This document shows, piece by piece, positions 46,091 to 55,151 of a DNA stretch of 64,000 bases; within the stretch, counting starts at the first letter, position 1, and each line of letters starts with the position of its first letter. Under the pieces are notes generated by a model, which was not told the origin of the DNA, did no database searches, and worked only from the letters and a program-made list of their open reading frames with translations. The DNA is from CAWAND01 sp963807065 (GTDB lineage Bacteria; Chloroflexota; Anaerolineae; Anaerolineales; E44-bin32): NCBI GenBank assembly GCA_963807065.1, contig CAWDZQ010000004.1, positions 62,001-126,000 of the forward strand, in the 5' to 3' direction. Both the position numbers and the translations under genes were made by a program.

Positions 46091-46912
46091 TCACCCATCC
46101 GCCGGGCCAACCTTCCATCCCACGACCTCAATATGTAGGTTGGCGAAGAAAGCATCCGAAGTGCTGGCCCACGCGCGAATAGTTGCTTTCAACCGGTCAA
46201 TCCCCGCCTGATCCAGCTCTCCATTTTGAATCGACCACTTCCCCATGGGCCCATCTAACAGCAAACACGTGAGGTCGGCGTGCTCTCGGACACGCTCGGG
46301 CTCGCCTTTCGTATCGGCGGACACGCTCTTGACGATGTGAGAGAAGCCTGCTTGGTGGAGGATGCCCGGGAGCTGCGACCCCAGATTGATGTTGCTGCCG
46401 CGGCTGGCCTGCCAGGCTTCCATCATCCGGTCGATGACTTGCAGCTCCTCGACCGGGTGGCCCCAGATGGCCAGGCTGGCGTCAGCATCGCGGGCCGCGA
46501 ACAGACCTCCCGGTCTAAGCACTCGGTATGCTTCTCGCGCTGCCTCAACAGCTCGATCCGCCAGATGGACGAACATGTCGTTTTCAAAGGCGGCGTCAAA
46601 GCGCTCATCATCGAAAGGCAGAGAGAAAGCACTGGCGGCCGCGAACCTGACATTGGACAAGCCACGCTCCACTGCCAACGAGTTTGCCACCGCCACATGG
46701 GTTTCATCGTGATCAACACCGATGACAGACCCGGGGGCGACCGCCTCAGCAAGGCCCAGAGTGATACTGCCTGGCCCGCAGCCGATATCGAGCAGATTCA
46801 TACCGGGTTCGAGATGGGGGAGCAGAAAGGCCGCCTGGTGCCTGGCGACCCGCAGACCATATTCCTGGCTAAGTCCGGGGGTTACGCCATGGGCACGCTG
46901 AATACCGGTCAT
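46091..46912 (-). CDS. SAM-dependent class I methyltransferase
   Basis: A 273-residue protein with the Rossmann SAM site: motif I LLDIGCGPGSITLGLAEA, motif II VIGVDHDETHVAVA, and the later FAAASAFSLPFDDERFDAAF and AYRVLRPGGLFAARD. This UbiE/MenG-like core is common to many small-molecule methyltransferases; substrate unknown. The ATG at 46912 (GAGGTGG site) is chosen over one at 46939 that has none. It lies 36 bp from the convergent CarD-like gene. Confidence 0.85.
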   Translation of the reverse strand: MTGIQRAHGVTPGLSQEYGLRVARHQAAFLLPHLEPGMNLLDIGCGPGSITLGLAEAVAPGSVIGVDHDETHVAVANSLAVERGLSNVRFAAASAFSLPFDDERFDAAFENDMFVHLADRAVEAAREAYRVLRPGGLFAARDADASLAIWGHPVEELQVIDRMMEAWQASRGSNINLGSQLPGILHQAGFSHIVKSVSADTKGEPERVREHADLTCLLLDGPMGKWSIQNGELDQAGIDRLKATIRAWASTSDAFFANLHIEVVGWKVGPADG

Positions 46913-46951
46913 GTTGGCACCACCTCTTTGTTCCTGCATACCGTTGATTGC

Positions 46952-47329
46952 TCAAACTGAAACCACTGTGTGTCCGGCTGCTATCAGAGCTTTCCGGGCC
47001 GTCGCCAGCTGCTCCTGCCGGACCAGGACATAATCCGTGTCATAGGTCGATATGGCGAAAAGGCTCACGCCGGCCTCGGCCAGTGCCCCGGACAACTTCG
47101 CCAACACACCCACCAGCGAGAAGTCGAGCGGACCCTCGACCTGCAAGGCGCGCCAGCCCCCAGCCATTGTGACGGTAGCCGGGACAGCCAACTCGATGCA
47201 CACGACGGATAGCTCGTCGGCCGTCCTCGTCAAGTTGAGAAGGCCGGCCTGAGGAAGCCACCTGGGGAAGGGGGAGTCAGGCTCGAGGCGGCAGACGGCC
47301 AGCCGATCGGGCAGGAGGGTCAGGTTCAT
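46952..47329 (-). CDS. ACT-domain protein
   Basis: A 125-residue protein with tandem ACT-like folds. The second is clear: VEGPLDFSLVGVLAKLSGALAEAG followed by VSLFAISTYDTDYVLVRQE, a typical ligand-binding ACT turn. The first part, LAVCRLEPDSPFPRWLPQAG, matches the N-terminal region of stand-alone double-ACT proteins of the CASTOR-like type. It probably senses an amino acid; the ligand is unknown. It precedes the methyltransferase gene on the same strand with a 39-bp gap. Confidence 0.8.
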   Translation of the reverse strand: MNLTLLPDRLAVCRLEPDSPFPRWLPQAGLLNLTRTADELSVVCIELAVPATVTMAGGWRALQVEGPLDFSLVGVLAKLSGALAEAGVSLFAISTYDTDYVLVRQEQLATARKALIAAGHTVVSV

Positions 47330-47738
47330 GATTGCTCACCAGCAAGGTTTGCACGTGCGCGGACGCGTCGCAGACGAGACAACCAAGCCCGGCACGTTCG
47401 GGGCCGGTCCACAGCCCGCCGCGCACAGATAGCCGGATTCATACGTGCAACTTTCCAAGGGCTCGTTATCCGTCACCCGCCACACCACCTCACGCCCGCC
47501 CATTGCCTGGTGGATCTCGGCCCTCGCCCCAACAAGGCCGGGAAGGTCGACCCGAACATCTTCGATGTGTCAGGCCCAGGCAGGGACGTTCTGCGGGTCG
47601 TTGACATTGTTGAAGACCGTCGTTGCAGGACAATCGATGTCAACTCGATAGATACGGTCTATTGTCCCCCCGTCCTCTCTAAGAGAGAAAGCCAAGCTCG
47701 GGCTCCGGCGTTTGGTGCTTCCCTGGTGGAGAGACCCA
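47330..47738 (-). other. Intergenic region without a recognisable gene
   Basis: A 409-bp gap between the ACT-domain gene and the degV remnant, both on the minus strand. No frame has a plausible start, and no promoter or repeat stands out. Confidence 0.5.
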
Positions 47739-48585
47739 TCAAATGCCGGTGGAATACACCAGGCCCACGGCATCCGGGCCGGTGTGGATCCCGAGAACCG
47801 GTGTCAATTCGGACGTGATCAACTCATGCGGGCGCAGCTGCTCCCGCGCCTGCTTGGCCAACTCGAAGGCCATCGCCTCGGCGTCAGTGTGCACGACGCC
47901 GACGCGGAGCGGACGACGCTCGCCCACGCGGTCGGCGACCAATTCCACCAGCTTGGGAAGAACGCTGGCCCCGCCTCGCACGCGTTCCACAGGCTGGATC
48001 GGCCCATTCCGGATTTCGAGGATGGGCACCTGTCTCAAAGTCGTTGCGATGAGCTGCCCAATGTGACTAATCCGTCCACCTCGCCTCAAGTAGTCAAGAT
48101 CTGAGACGGCGAAAACCACACCGGTGGACTCCTTCATCCGATCCAAGAGATCCAGGATGTCCACCAACGACATGCCCTCCCGCGCCGCTCGCGCGGCCGC
48201 TATTGCCATGAAACCCATGCCAAGCGTGTTTGACCCGGAATCGAAAAGGGTTACGCCGACATTTGAGCTCATCGTCTTTGCCTGAGTGGCTGCACTGTAT
48301 GTACTCGAGAATTGACTGCCCACCAGGATTGCAAGCACAGGGCTGCCATCGGCTCCCAGAACTCTCAAACACCTCTTTGAAGGACCCTGGTGTTGGTCCA
48401 GAGGTCGTCGGTAACGACCTTTTGGACCGAAGCCGGGAGTAGAACTCCTTGGGGTTGATCTCACCATCCAGATAGGTATGGTCGTCCATAAAAAGTGGGA
48501 GAGGCACGACGGAGATTCCGAGCTCCTGGCACAGAGCGGCGGGGATTCCGCACATGCTGTCGGTCACAACTTGCACATTCGCCAT
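47739..48585 (-). pseudogene. degV: degV-family gene broken by a one-base frameshift
   Basis: The N-terminal part is read from an ATG at 48585 (MANVQVVTDSMCGIPAALCQ, with LPTTSGPTPGSFKEVFES) and the C-terminal part in another frame (LGADGSPVLAILVGSQFSST, SNTLGMGFMAIAAARAA, LRRGGRISHIG, to HTGPDAVGLVYSTGI). Removing one base near 48360 joins them into a normal fatty-acid-binding DegV protein of about 281 residues. DegV proteins carry acyl chains, for example for fatty acid kinase. The lesion is an extra T on the coding strand in GAGAGTTCTGGG. It is either recent decay or a sequencing error. A GAGAGG site precedes the ATG. Confidence 0.75.
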
Positions 48586-48846
48586 GTCGTATCCTCTCAG
48601 ATTGGCTGCCGGCGCGGCAACCTGCGCGCGGGAACAGTGGCTCAGCCATCTACCGACACTGGAGTCCATGACCTGTGCGTTCAGAGGGAACCAATGATAT
48701 GCGCCGTCTCGTTCAAGCTGATGTGCAGAGAATTGTGGGGGCTGGTTTGAGGCTGAGACGGTCCTGGCCACAGATGCAGATACTATACACCAAGAGCGCC
48801 GGCTAGCCATCCGTAGGCAGACGCGCAATGGAAGGTCCCCCAGGGA

Positions 48847-49881
48847 TTAAGACGGACCGCCAGGTAATGCTCTCGCCCAATTCGACGGGCTCGACCTCAG
48901 ATCGATGCCGGCAGCTTTGAGCATCCGGAGCGCCCGCAGCGTGACCATCTTGCTCGGCCTGCCCTGTTGTTCGATATCGATCCACATCTTGCGGCTGAGG
49001 CTGTTCTGGAGCCTCCATCGGCCCTTCTCGTCGGCCTTGGCCATGATCCAGTCCATCGCCGCTTGGAGCCGCTGATCCCGACCGTAGCCCATGCCCACCA
49101 GATTCTCCACGGTCTCCAGGACATCGCTCCAGTAGCTCAAGGGGAAACCGAGCTTGAACCAGGTCGAGCTGACACGCTCGGTCCAGGGATAGTCTGCTTC
49201 GACCGGGTTGCGGCTGAGGAGGAACTCGGCCCCGGCCGCCAGGGCACGCTCGATCCGTGGGGTTCGCTCTTTCTGTGGGCTGGCCAATAGAGCTTTCAGC
49301 GCCTTGTTGGCTCCCCACCCACAAGGTTGTCCCTGATTAACGCTGCAGGCGAACCCGGGGCCCGACGTGCCGGAAACGAAGTAGCGTATGCCGCCTTCGC
49401 CGATGATGGCACGTGCCAGCCAATCCGTGGCCGCCTTGACCCGCTCATCGGCGCCATAACCCAATCTCCGAAGGGCAAAGAGCATGTTGCCGTTCAGGCA
49501 CAGCAAGGCTCCGCTGGATTGAGGTTTGCTGTTGCACGAAAACGCGGCGTTCGAGGCAATGCTATGGCTCAGCACGTACAAGCATCCGCGCCGCACTCGC
49601 GCATCGCCTGGATCCGCCCCGAGTTCAGCCAACACAACAACCGACCACGTTGTAGCTCGGTACTTGGGCGAGTAACCCCCGCCCGGCTTGACCCAATAGC
49701 CTTCAGTCGACTGGGCATCTAGAATGGCGGGTACCGGACCCGTTCGCATGATGTCGTCCCGGGCGGCCAACAGCTCGGGGTCGTCCGCGGGCACATCCAT
49801 GAGGTCCCTCAAAGCGAAAAAGCGGGCGCTTGGAAGCTGAGCATCTTTTTCGAGCAGCCAATCGAGCGGAGCGGTGTCCAT
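48847..49881 (-). CDS. Terpenoid-cyclase/prenyltransferase-fold (alpha-alpha barrel) protein
   Basis: A 344-residue, all-helical protein with repeats like those of squalene cyclases and protein prenyltransferases: ILDAQSTEGYWVKPGGGYSP, YRATTWSVVVLAELGADP, RRGCLYVLSHS and LGYGADERVKAATDWL. It starts MDTAPLDWLLEKDAQLPSAR, as do many bacterial proteins of this group that are often loosely named. No DxDD protonation motif is seen, so enzymatic activity is uncertain. The ATG at 49881 has AAGGACGG upstream. A cysteine group (FSCNSKP, ALLCLNG, FACSVNQGQPCG) could bind metal. Confidence 0.75.
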   Translation of the reverse strand: MDTAPLDWLLEKDAQLPSARFFALRDLMDVPADDPELLAARDDIMRTGPVPAILDAQSTEGYWVKPGGGYSPKYRATTWSVVVLAELGADPGDARVRRGCLYVLSHSIASNAAFSCNSKPQSSGALLCLNGNMLFALRRLGYGADERVKAATDWLARAIIGEGGIRYFVSGTSGPGFACSVNQGQPCGWGANKALKALLASPQKERTPRIERALAAGAEFLLSRNPVEADYPWTERVSSTWFKLGFPLSYWSDVLETVENLVGMGYGRDQRLQAAMDWIMAKADEKGRWRLQNSLSRKMWIDIEQQGRPSKMVTLRALRMLKAAGIDLRSSPSNWARALPGGPS

Positions 49882-50411
49882 GTTGAAAACCGTCCTTTCG
49901 AGCGGAAAAATGCCTGGCGTCAATCGTGTTGGATCCGGAGACCGAGCTGCCGGAAGGTGCTCTTATCCATGAGAGCCAGCAGACACTGAAGCCTCGAGAC
50001 GGCGGCGTCCTGAGAATGGTTCTCACGCCAACACGAGTATGCGCTTATCACCATCTCGAGATTGAAATCGGATGGTTGTTTTGCGTTGCTGATTATCCAT
50101 TCTGCGTTATTGAATGCCTAAAGGCAAATCTTGCCGCCAATCGACGCCGACCGCCTTGACCTGACAGCCGCCGAGTCCGCCCACCAGCAGAACCCAAACG
50201 AAAGAGTTTGTGACAGAATTCACAAGATCGGGGGATCTGTGGCCTTTGAGGGGCAAACCGAATGTAGAATGGGAATGCCATCCGGCGCTGTCGTCAGGCC
50301 GTCAGTCCTCCGTCAGGGCGGCCCGGCGGAATGTGTGTGAATAGTGTAGGCAAGATCACGGTGACCCAACCTATCTCAGGGACTTCCCCTACCACAAGGC
50401 GACCCCAACCC
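49882..50411 (+). other. Regulatory intergenic region before the ABC transporter
   Basis: A 530-bp divergent gap between the cyclase-fold gene and the ABC transporter genes. It contains the CRP-like palindrome at 50208-50225 and a TAGAAT -10 at 50265-50270, leaving a leader of about 135 nt. The rest shows no gene. Confidence 0.6.
50208..50225. promoter_or_regulatory. CRP/FNR-like palindromic operator, copy 8 (ABC exporter)
   Basis: Perfect half-sites TTGTGA-CAGAAT-TCACAA. The centre is 48.5 bp before the TAGAAT box at 50265, i.e. about -60 from the expected start, the classic class I activator position. Confidence 0.75.
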
Positions 50412-51158
50412 ATGAACAACACCATCGTCCAGGCCACCGACATTTTCAAAACCTATCACACCGGGACGGTTTCTGTACCCGCTTTGCGCGGCGTCAGCCT
50501 GAATGTGCGGCGCAAGGAAGTGATCGCCGTGATGGGACCATCAGGATGCGGTAAGACCACACTGCTGAACTGTCTCTCGGGCCTTGACGCCACGGATTCG
50601 GGTGAGATCGTCATCGAGGGCAGCCAACTGACCGAGATGTCCGACTACCAGCGCACCGATTATCGTGCCCGGCGGATGGGTTTCGTCTTCCAGTTCTACA
50701 ACTTGCTCCCTGTTCTGAGTGCCGTAGAAAACGTCGAGATGCCTCTGTTGGTCTCCGGCGTCCGGCCCAGCACTGCCCGCCAGCAGGCAGTGGATGCGCT
50801 CGCCCAGGTGGGGCTGGCCGAACGAGCATTCCATCGCCCGGCCGAGCTCTCGGGCGGAGAACGCCAGCGCGTGACTCTGGCGCGCGCTCTGGTCAACGAC
50901 CCAGCGATCGTCTGGGCCGACGAGCCCACCGGCGACCTTGACTCAGAGACGGCCGACCAGGTGATGGACCTGTTGATCCGCCTCAACAACGAACGTGATC
51001 TGACTTTCTTGCTGGTGACACATGCGCGGCGAGTTGCCGCTCGCTGCACCCGCATCGTCCAAATGCGCGACGGACAAATCGTGGGAGAGCAGACGCCGGC
51101 ACAGATCCTTGCCCAACTCAGCCAAATCCCGTCGATGGATGACGGGGCGGCGGAGTAG
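50412..51158 (+). CDS. ABC transporter ATPase, LolD/MacB type
   Basis: A 248-residue ABC ATPase. Walker A is GPSGCGKTTLL, the signature is LSGGERQRVTLARAL, Walker B is AIVWADEPTGDLDS and the switch His is in LLVTHARRVA. The DEPTGDLDS phrase marks the LolD/MacB/FtsE-like export group. It partners the large FtsX-like permease encoded 67 bp downstream. The ATG at 50412 has no strong ribosome site; GTG codons upstream are less likely. Confidence 0.92.
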   Translation: MNNTIVQATDIFKTYHTGTVSVPALRGVSLNVRRKEVIAVMGPSGCGKTTLLNCLSGLDATDSGEIVIEGSQLTEMSDYQRTDYRARRMGFVFQFYNLLPVLSAVENVEMPLLVSGVRPSTARQQAVDALAQVGLAERAFHRPAELSGGERQRVTLARALVNDPAIVWADEPTGDLDSETADQVMDLLIRLNNERDLTFLLVTHARRVAARCTRIVQMRDGQIVGEQTPAQILAQLSQIPSMDDGAAE

Positions 51159-51225
51159 GACAGCCGTCGGCGACTCGCCCTGATCGCCGCGTCTAGCTGC
51201 GGGCCCATGGCCCGGGGTGGCTTCC

Positions 51226-54200
51226 ATGGAGAAGCTGTTCGGTCTTGAAATGACGACGATCGCTGCTGTACTTGGCGCCTGCCTGGTGACCGTGGTGCTC
51301 GTATTGGCGTTCATGGGCTGGCGCAACAACGTGATGCTCAAGCTCGGCCTGCGGCCCATGACCCGCCGGCGAACGCAATCGACTCTTATCATCGTCGGCT
51401 TGATGCTGGCCACCCTGATCATCACGGCGGCCTTCGTGACCGGCGACACGCTCTCCTACACCATTCGATCGCTGGTCTTCGAACAGCTTGGCCCAGTCGA
51501 CGAAGTCGTCCATCTGCGGACCAACGGCAATTCGTCCCCCTATTTCAGCCTCTCCAAATACCAAGACCTGGCGGAGCAGATGGCTGACGACCCGATGGTG
51601 GACGGCATAGTCCCCGTCATTCATCTCAACTTGCCGGCGGTGGATGTGACCCAGCGCCAAAGCCTGCGCAACATGGAAGTCATGGGGTTGAGGCCGGAGG
51701 ACCTGGCCGTGGTTATCCCGCAAGGCGAACGTGCGGATGCCGAAGGCCGACCGCTCCAATTGGAGGCCTACGAGGGGCGGCAGGTCATTCTCAACCAGGC
51801 GGCGGCCGAGGCTCTGGCTGCCCTTCCGGGTGACAAGATCAATCTCTATGTTGGATCGGCACCGCGCGCTTTCACAGTGGCTGCGGTGGCCTCAGCCGGC
51901 CGATCGCCAAGGGCGGTCCTGGATCTGCGCCTGGCGCAGGCGCTGCTCGGCCAGCGGGGGAAGATTAACGCCATCATGATTTCAAACCAGGGCGATCAAC
52001 GACAGGGTGCCCGGCTGAGCGATCAGGTCACGAGGCGGCTGCGCGGACTGCTGACGGATGACTTCGCAGCCCGTCGGCTCTTCCATCGTCTGGCCGGGGA
52101 CCCGGATGCGATCAACGCGCTGCGCAGCGCAGCCATCACCTACCAGGGATACACGCGCTCCGACCTTCTGCGCCTTACCGCGGGCCTCGAGTCGGGTGAG
52201 ATGAACGACGACGTACGCAGCCTGCTGGCAGATGAGGGCCTGGGCGGCGAGGTCCAGTCCATCCTCGAGCAGGCAAACTGGCAATCCGCCACCATGCGGC
52301 AAAGGCTGGCAAGCGAGTTCGACAACATGTCGAGATACAGCGTGGATGATTGGAAGCGCGATGGTCTCGACAGCGCCGAATTGGCCGCCAACGCCTTCAC
52401 GACGATCTTCGTCGTCACCGGGCTTTTCGGGATCGCATCGGGATTGCTTCTGATCTTCCTGATCTTTGTCATGTTGGCCGCCGAGCGCAAGTCCGAGATG
52501 GGCATGACCCGCGCGATCGGCGCCCAACGCAAACACCTTGTGCAGATGTTCGTCTACGAAGGCACCGCCTACGACCTCGGCGCCGCCGCGGTCGGGGTCG
52601 TCCTGGGAGTCGCCACGGGCCTGATTATCGCCATGACCTTGGGAAGGGCCTTCGCCTCCACCGATCTGGCGATTCGACCCAACGTCACGTTCACTAGTCT
52701 GGCCGTGTCCTACTCGCTCGGCATGCTGGTCACCTTCGGAACCGTGCTCTTCTCAGCCCGGCGCGTGAGCCAGCTGAACATCGTGGCAGCCATACGCGAC
52801 CTTCCCGAGCCGCCGCCGCCCCCCGTGCCGTTCAAGGCCCGGCTGCTCTCGCCTCTGTACGCGGTCGTGGATGGATTTCGCCACCTGCGGCACCTGAGGC
52901 TGGGACGGGCCGTAAGATCTTGGGCCGTGGGCATCCCAAAGAGCATCTTCGGACTGGTCTGGGCCGGCTTCCGGGGTGGGCCCCTGACCTTGCTCATGGG
53001 TCTGGCGATGCTCTTCGGAGGATTGGCCGCTCAAAACGGATCCTTGTTCACATCTGGCTTCTCCTTCGCCCTGATCGGCTTCGGCCTCGTTCTTCGCTGG
53101 ATCCTGAACACCGTTTTCCCGAAGAAGCGCGACTTGACCGAACGCATTGCTTTCACCCTGGTGGGATTGTCGGTCACGATATTCTGGTCGCTGCCGTCGA
53201 GCGCCTTCGATTTCATCGGTGTGGACGACCTCAAGAGTGGGCCGGAAATGCTGTTTATCGCCGGCTTCATGATGGTCGTTGGCGCCGTGATGGTGGTCAT
53301 GTACAACACGGACTTGTTGTTGCGACTAATCCTGCGTATCTTCGGCGGCAATAGCCGCTTGGCCCCGGTGCTCAGGATGGCCGTTGCCTATCCGCTGGCC
53401 AACCGCTTCCGAACCGGATTGACACTGGGCATGTTCGGTGTGGTCGTTTTCAGCGTGGTGTTTATGGCCACGCTCTTCAAGGTCAATGAAGCCTTTTTCG
53501 CCAATACAGAAGGACTGACGGGCGGATTTCAGATCCGTGCGCTGGCCAGCGCTGACAACCCCATCCCCAATCTGGCCCGGTCCGTCGCCGCTAAGCCTAA
53601 GCTGCGAGAAGGCGGCTATGACGTGATCGCCAGCGAATTCGACATGCCGGTTGAGGTCCAACAAGAGGGCGGGAAGTGGTTCCACTACCAGGTGCGGGCG
53701 GTCGACTCACCCTACCTGGACACGGTTGGCTACAACATCGCTGTCAAGGCCGAAGGCTACGAAACCACGCAAGACATCTGGCGCATGATCCGCGATCACC
53801 CAGGATACGCCGTCGTGGATAGCTACCCAGTTCCATCGCGCCAGACGACATCCATCGTCATTGGCGGTCCAGATTTCAAACTGAATGGGGTCTATCTGGA
53901 AGACGAGTTGATGAGACCGATCCGCCTCAGAGTTCGGGATGCGAACGGGGACTCATTTGACCTGACTGTGATCGGTGTCCTGGAGCAGGGGACGATGTTG
54001 AACCTCGGACTCGTCACCTCCCAATCCACGCTCGACAAGGCGATGGCAGACCCCCCATCGCCTACTCAGTACTACATTCGGTTGGCCGACGGGGTGGCTC
54101 CCGGCCCCGCCGGATCTGCACTCGAAGCGGCGTTCATGGAATACGGGCTGGAGACAGTCGACCAAGTCCAGGAAATCAAAGATGCCCAGGTTTCCCAGCG

Positions 54201-54603
54201 CGCCGTCGAACAACTGCTCTTGGGTTTCCTGACCTTGGGTTTGATCGTCGGGGTGGCGGCCCTGGGTGTGATCAGCTCCCGGGCCGTGGTCGAACGCCGG
54301 CAGCAAATCGGTGTCCTGCGGGCACTCGGTTTTCAAGCCAATATGGTGACGGGGAGCTTCATGGTCGAAGCATCCTTCGTGGCTCTGCTCGGCATCGGAC
54401 TTGGCGCTGCTCTGGCGCTGATCCCTGCCTACCAGGTGATCAGCGACATGGCGAGCGATTTGCCCGGTCTGCACTTTCAGGTGCCGTGGGGTTCGATCGC
54501 GCTGGTGGTCGGCCTGGCCTACGGCATGGCCCTGTTGGCCACATTTATTCCCGCCCGGCAGGCAGCACGCGTGCTCCCGGCCGAGGCTCTCCGCTACGAA
54601 TAG
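51226..54603 (+). CDS. Large FtsX-like ABC permease
   Basis: A 1125-residue permease with two FtsX/MacB permease modules. Each has an extracytoplasmic MacB_PCD-like domain (about 40-370 and 750-980) and a membrane unit. The module signatures are AERKSEMGMTRAIGAQRKHLVQMF with a following SRRVSQLN-like SARRVSQLNIVAAIRDL, and VVERRQQIGVLRALGFQANM ending IPARQAARVLPAEALRYE. Between them, about 570-700, lie several extra helices (LTLLMGLAMLFGGLAA, IAFTLVGLSVTIFWSLP) not needed in simple MacB. With the upstream ATPase it probably exports or extracts lipids or lipoproteins. The ATG at 51226 is preferred to a GTG at 51217. Confidence 0.9.
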   Translation: MEKLFGLEMTTIAAVLGACLVTVVLVLAFMGWRNNVMLKLGLRPMTRRRTQSTLIIVGLMLATLIITAAFVTGDTLSYTIRSLVFEQLGPVDEVVHLRTNGNSSPYFSLSKYQDLAEQMADDPMVDGIVPVIHLNLPAVDVTQRQSLRNMEVMGLRPEDLAVVIPQGERADAEGRPLQLEAYEGRQVILNQAAAEALAALPGDKINLYVGSAPRAFTVAAVASAGRSPRAVLDLRLAQALLGQRGKINAIMISNQGDQRQGARLSDQVTRRLRGLLTDDFAARRLFHRLAGDPDAINALRSAAITYQGYTRSDLLRLTAGLESGEMNDDVRSLLADEGLGGEVQSILEQANWQSATMRQRLASEFDNMSRYSVDDWKRDGLDSAELAANAFTTIFVVTGLFGIASGLLLIFLIFVMLAAERKSEMGMTRAIGAQRKHLVQMFVYEGTAYDLGAAAVGVVLGVATGLIIAMTLGRAFASTDLAIRPNVTFTSLAVSYSLGMLVTFGTVLFSARRVSQLNIVAAIRDLPEPPPPPVPFKARLLSPLYAVVDGFRHLRHLRLGRAVRSWAVGIPKSIFGLVWAGFRGGPLTLLMGLAMLFGGLAAQNGSLFTSGFSFALIGFGLVLRWILNTVFPKKRDLTERIAFTLVGLSVTIFWSLPSSAFDFIGVDDLKSGPEMLFIAGFMMVVGAVMVVMYNTDLLLRLILRIFGGNSRLAPVLRMAVAYPLANRFRTGLTLGMFGVVVFSVVFMATLFKVNEAFFANTEGLTGGFQIRALASADNPIPNLARSVAAKPKLREGGYDVIASEFDMPVEVQQEGGKWFHYQVRAVDSPYLDTVGYNIAVKAEGYETTQDIWRMIRDHPGYAVVDSYPVPSRQTTSIVIGGPDFKLNGVYLEDELMRPIRLRVRDANGDSFDLTVIGVLEQGTMLNLGLVTSQSTLDKAMADPPSPTQYYIRLADGVAPGPAGSALEAAFMEYGLETVDQVQEIKDAQVSQRAVEQLLLGFLTLGLIVGVAALGVISSRAVVERRQQIGVLRALGFQANMVTGSFMVEASFVALLGIGLGAALALIPAYQVISDMASDLPGLHFQVPWGSIALVVGLAYGMALLATFIPARQAARVLPAEALRYE

Positions 54604-54638
54604 GCGAGCACTGCCAACAGACACGCCTGCCGCTGGGT

Positions 54639-54656
54639 TTGTGAAGCTCGTCACAA
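54639..54656. promoter_or_regulatory. CRP/FNR-like palindromic operator, copy 9 (trp T-box promoter)
   Basis: Perfect half-sites TTGTGA-AGCTCG-TCACAA, 36 bp after the permease stop. Its centre is 52.5 bp before the -10 of the promoter at 54677-54705, about -64 from the expected start. Confidence 0.75.
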
Positions 54657-54676
54657 AGCCGACCGGTCAGAGCAGG

Positions 54677-54705
54677 TTGACATCGTTCCCGCCGGGTCGT
54701 ATACT
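54677..54705 (+). promoter_or_regulatory. Promoter of the T-box-trpB transcript
   Basis: Consensus TTGACA (54677-54682), 17-bp spacer and TATACT (54700-54705); expected start near 54712. Confidence 0.85.
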
Positions 54706-54711
54706 CGCACC

Positions 54712-55060
54712 ACAATCGAGACCTTCACAGGCTTTGACGAGGAAGAGTAGACGCCGGACCGGTGGCGCAGAGAGCGGGCGCCGGTGAGAGTCCCGCCCAC
54801 ACGGCGGCGTTGAATGGGCCTCTGAGCTGCACGGCGAACGGCCCCGCGATGCGGATCGCCCACTAGCCGATGCCGGAGCTGCCACCGTTATCAAGGCAAA
54901 GGGCATCGCGGCCAAGGCTGCCGTGCTCGAAGAGAGAGGTCTTTGCAGATGGCGTGGTGCCCAACTCGGTCACCCTTGCATGAAGCGAAGACCTAAGCAG
55001 GGTGGCACCGCGGGCCAAGTGCGCTCGTCCCTTCCGGGGATGGGCGTTTTTGTTTTCCCC
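54712..55060 (+). promoter_or_regulatory. T-box riboswitch leader specific for tRNA-Trp
   Basis: Stem I contains a specifier loop GAA-UGG-G (UGG at 54815-54817) followed by the usual CCTCTGAG, which selects Trp. The T-box sequence AGGGTGGCACCGCGG is at 54999-55013; its UGGC bulge (55003-55006) pairs with the NCCA end of a tRNA whose discriminator is G, as in tRNA-Trp. A terminator, CGCTCGTCCC-TTCC-GGGGATGGGCG followed by TTTTTGTTTT, is at 55022-55056 and competes with the antiterminator. Uncharged tRNA-Trp should permit trpB transcription. Confidence 0.9.
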
Positions 55061-55151
55061 TGGCGGCTAAACCCAAGCGGGCTGCCGAAAACGCCTGACC
55101 CCGTCCGGGTCCTCGACCGGTCCGCATCATGCTTTACGCAAGGAGGTTGTG

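Noticed and set aside
48847..49881. Annotation of the cyclase-fold protein as a nitrogenase-related protein
   Set aside because: It has no P-loop or iron-sulfur features of NifH; the alpha-alpha barrel repeats are clear.
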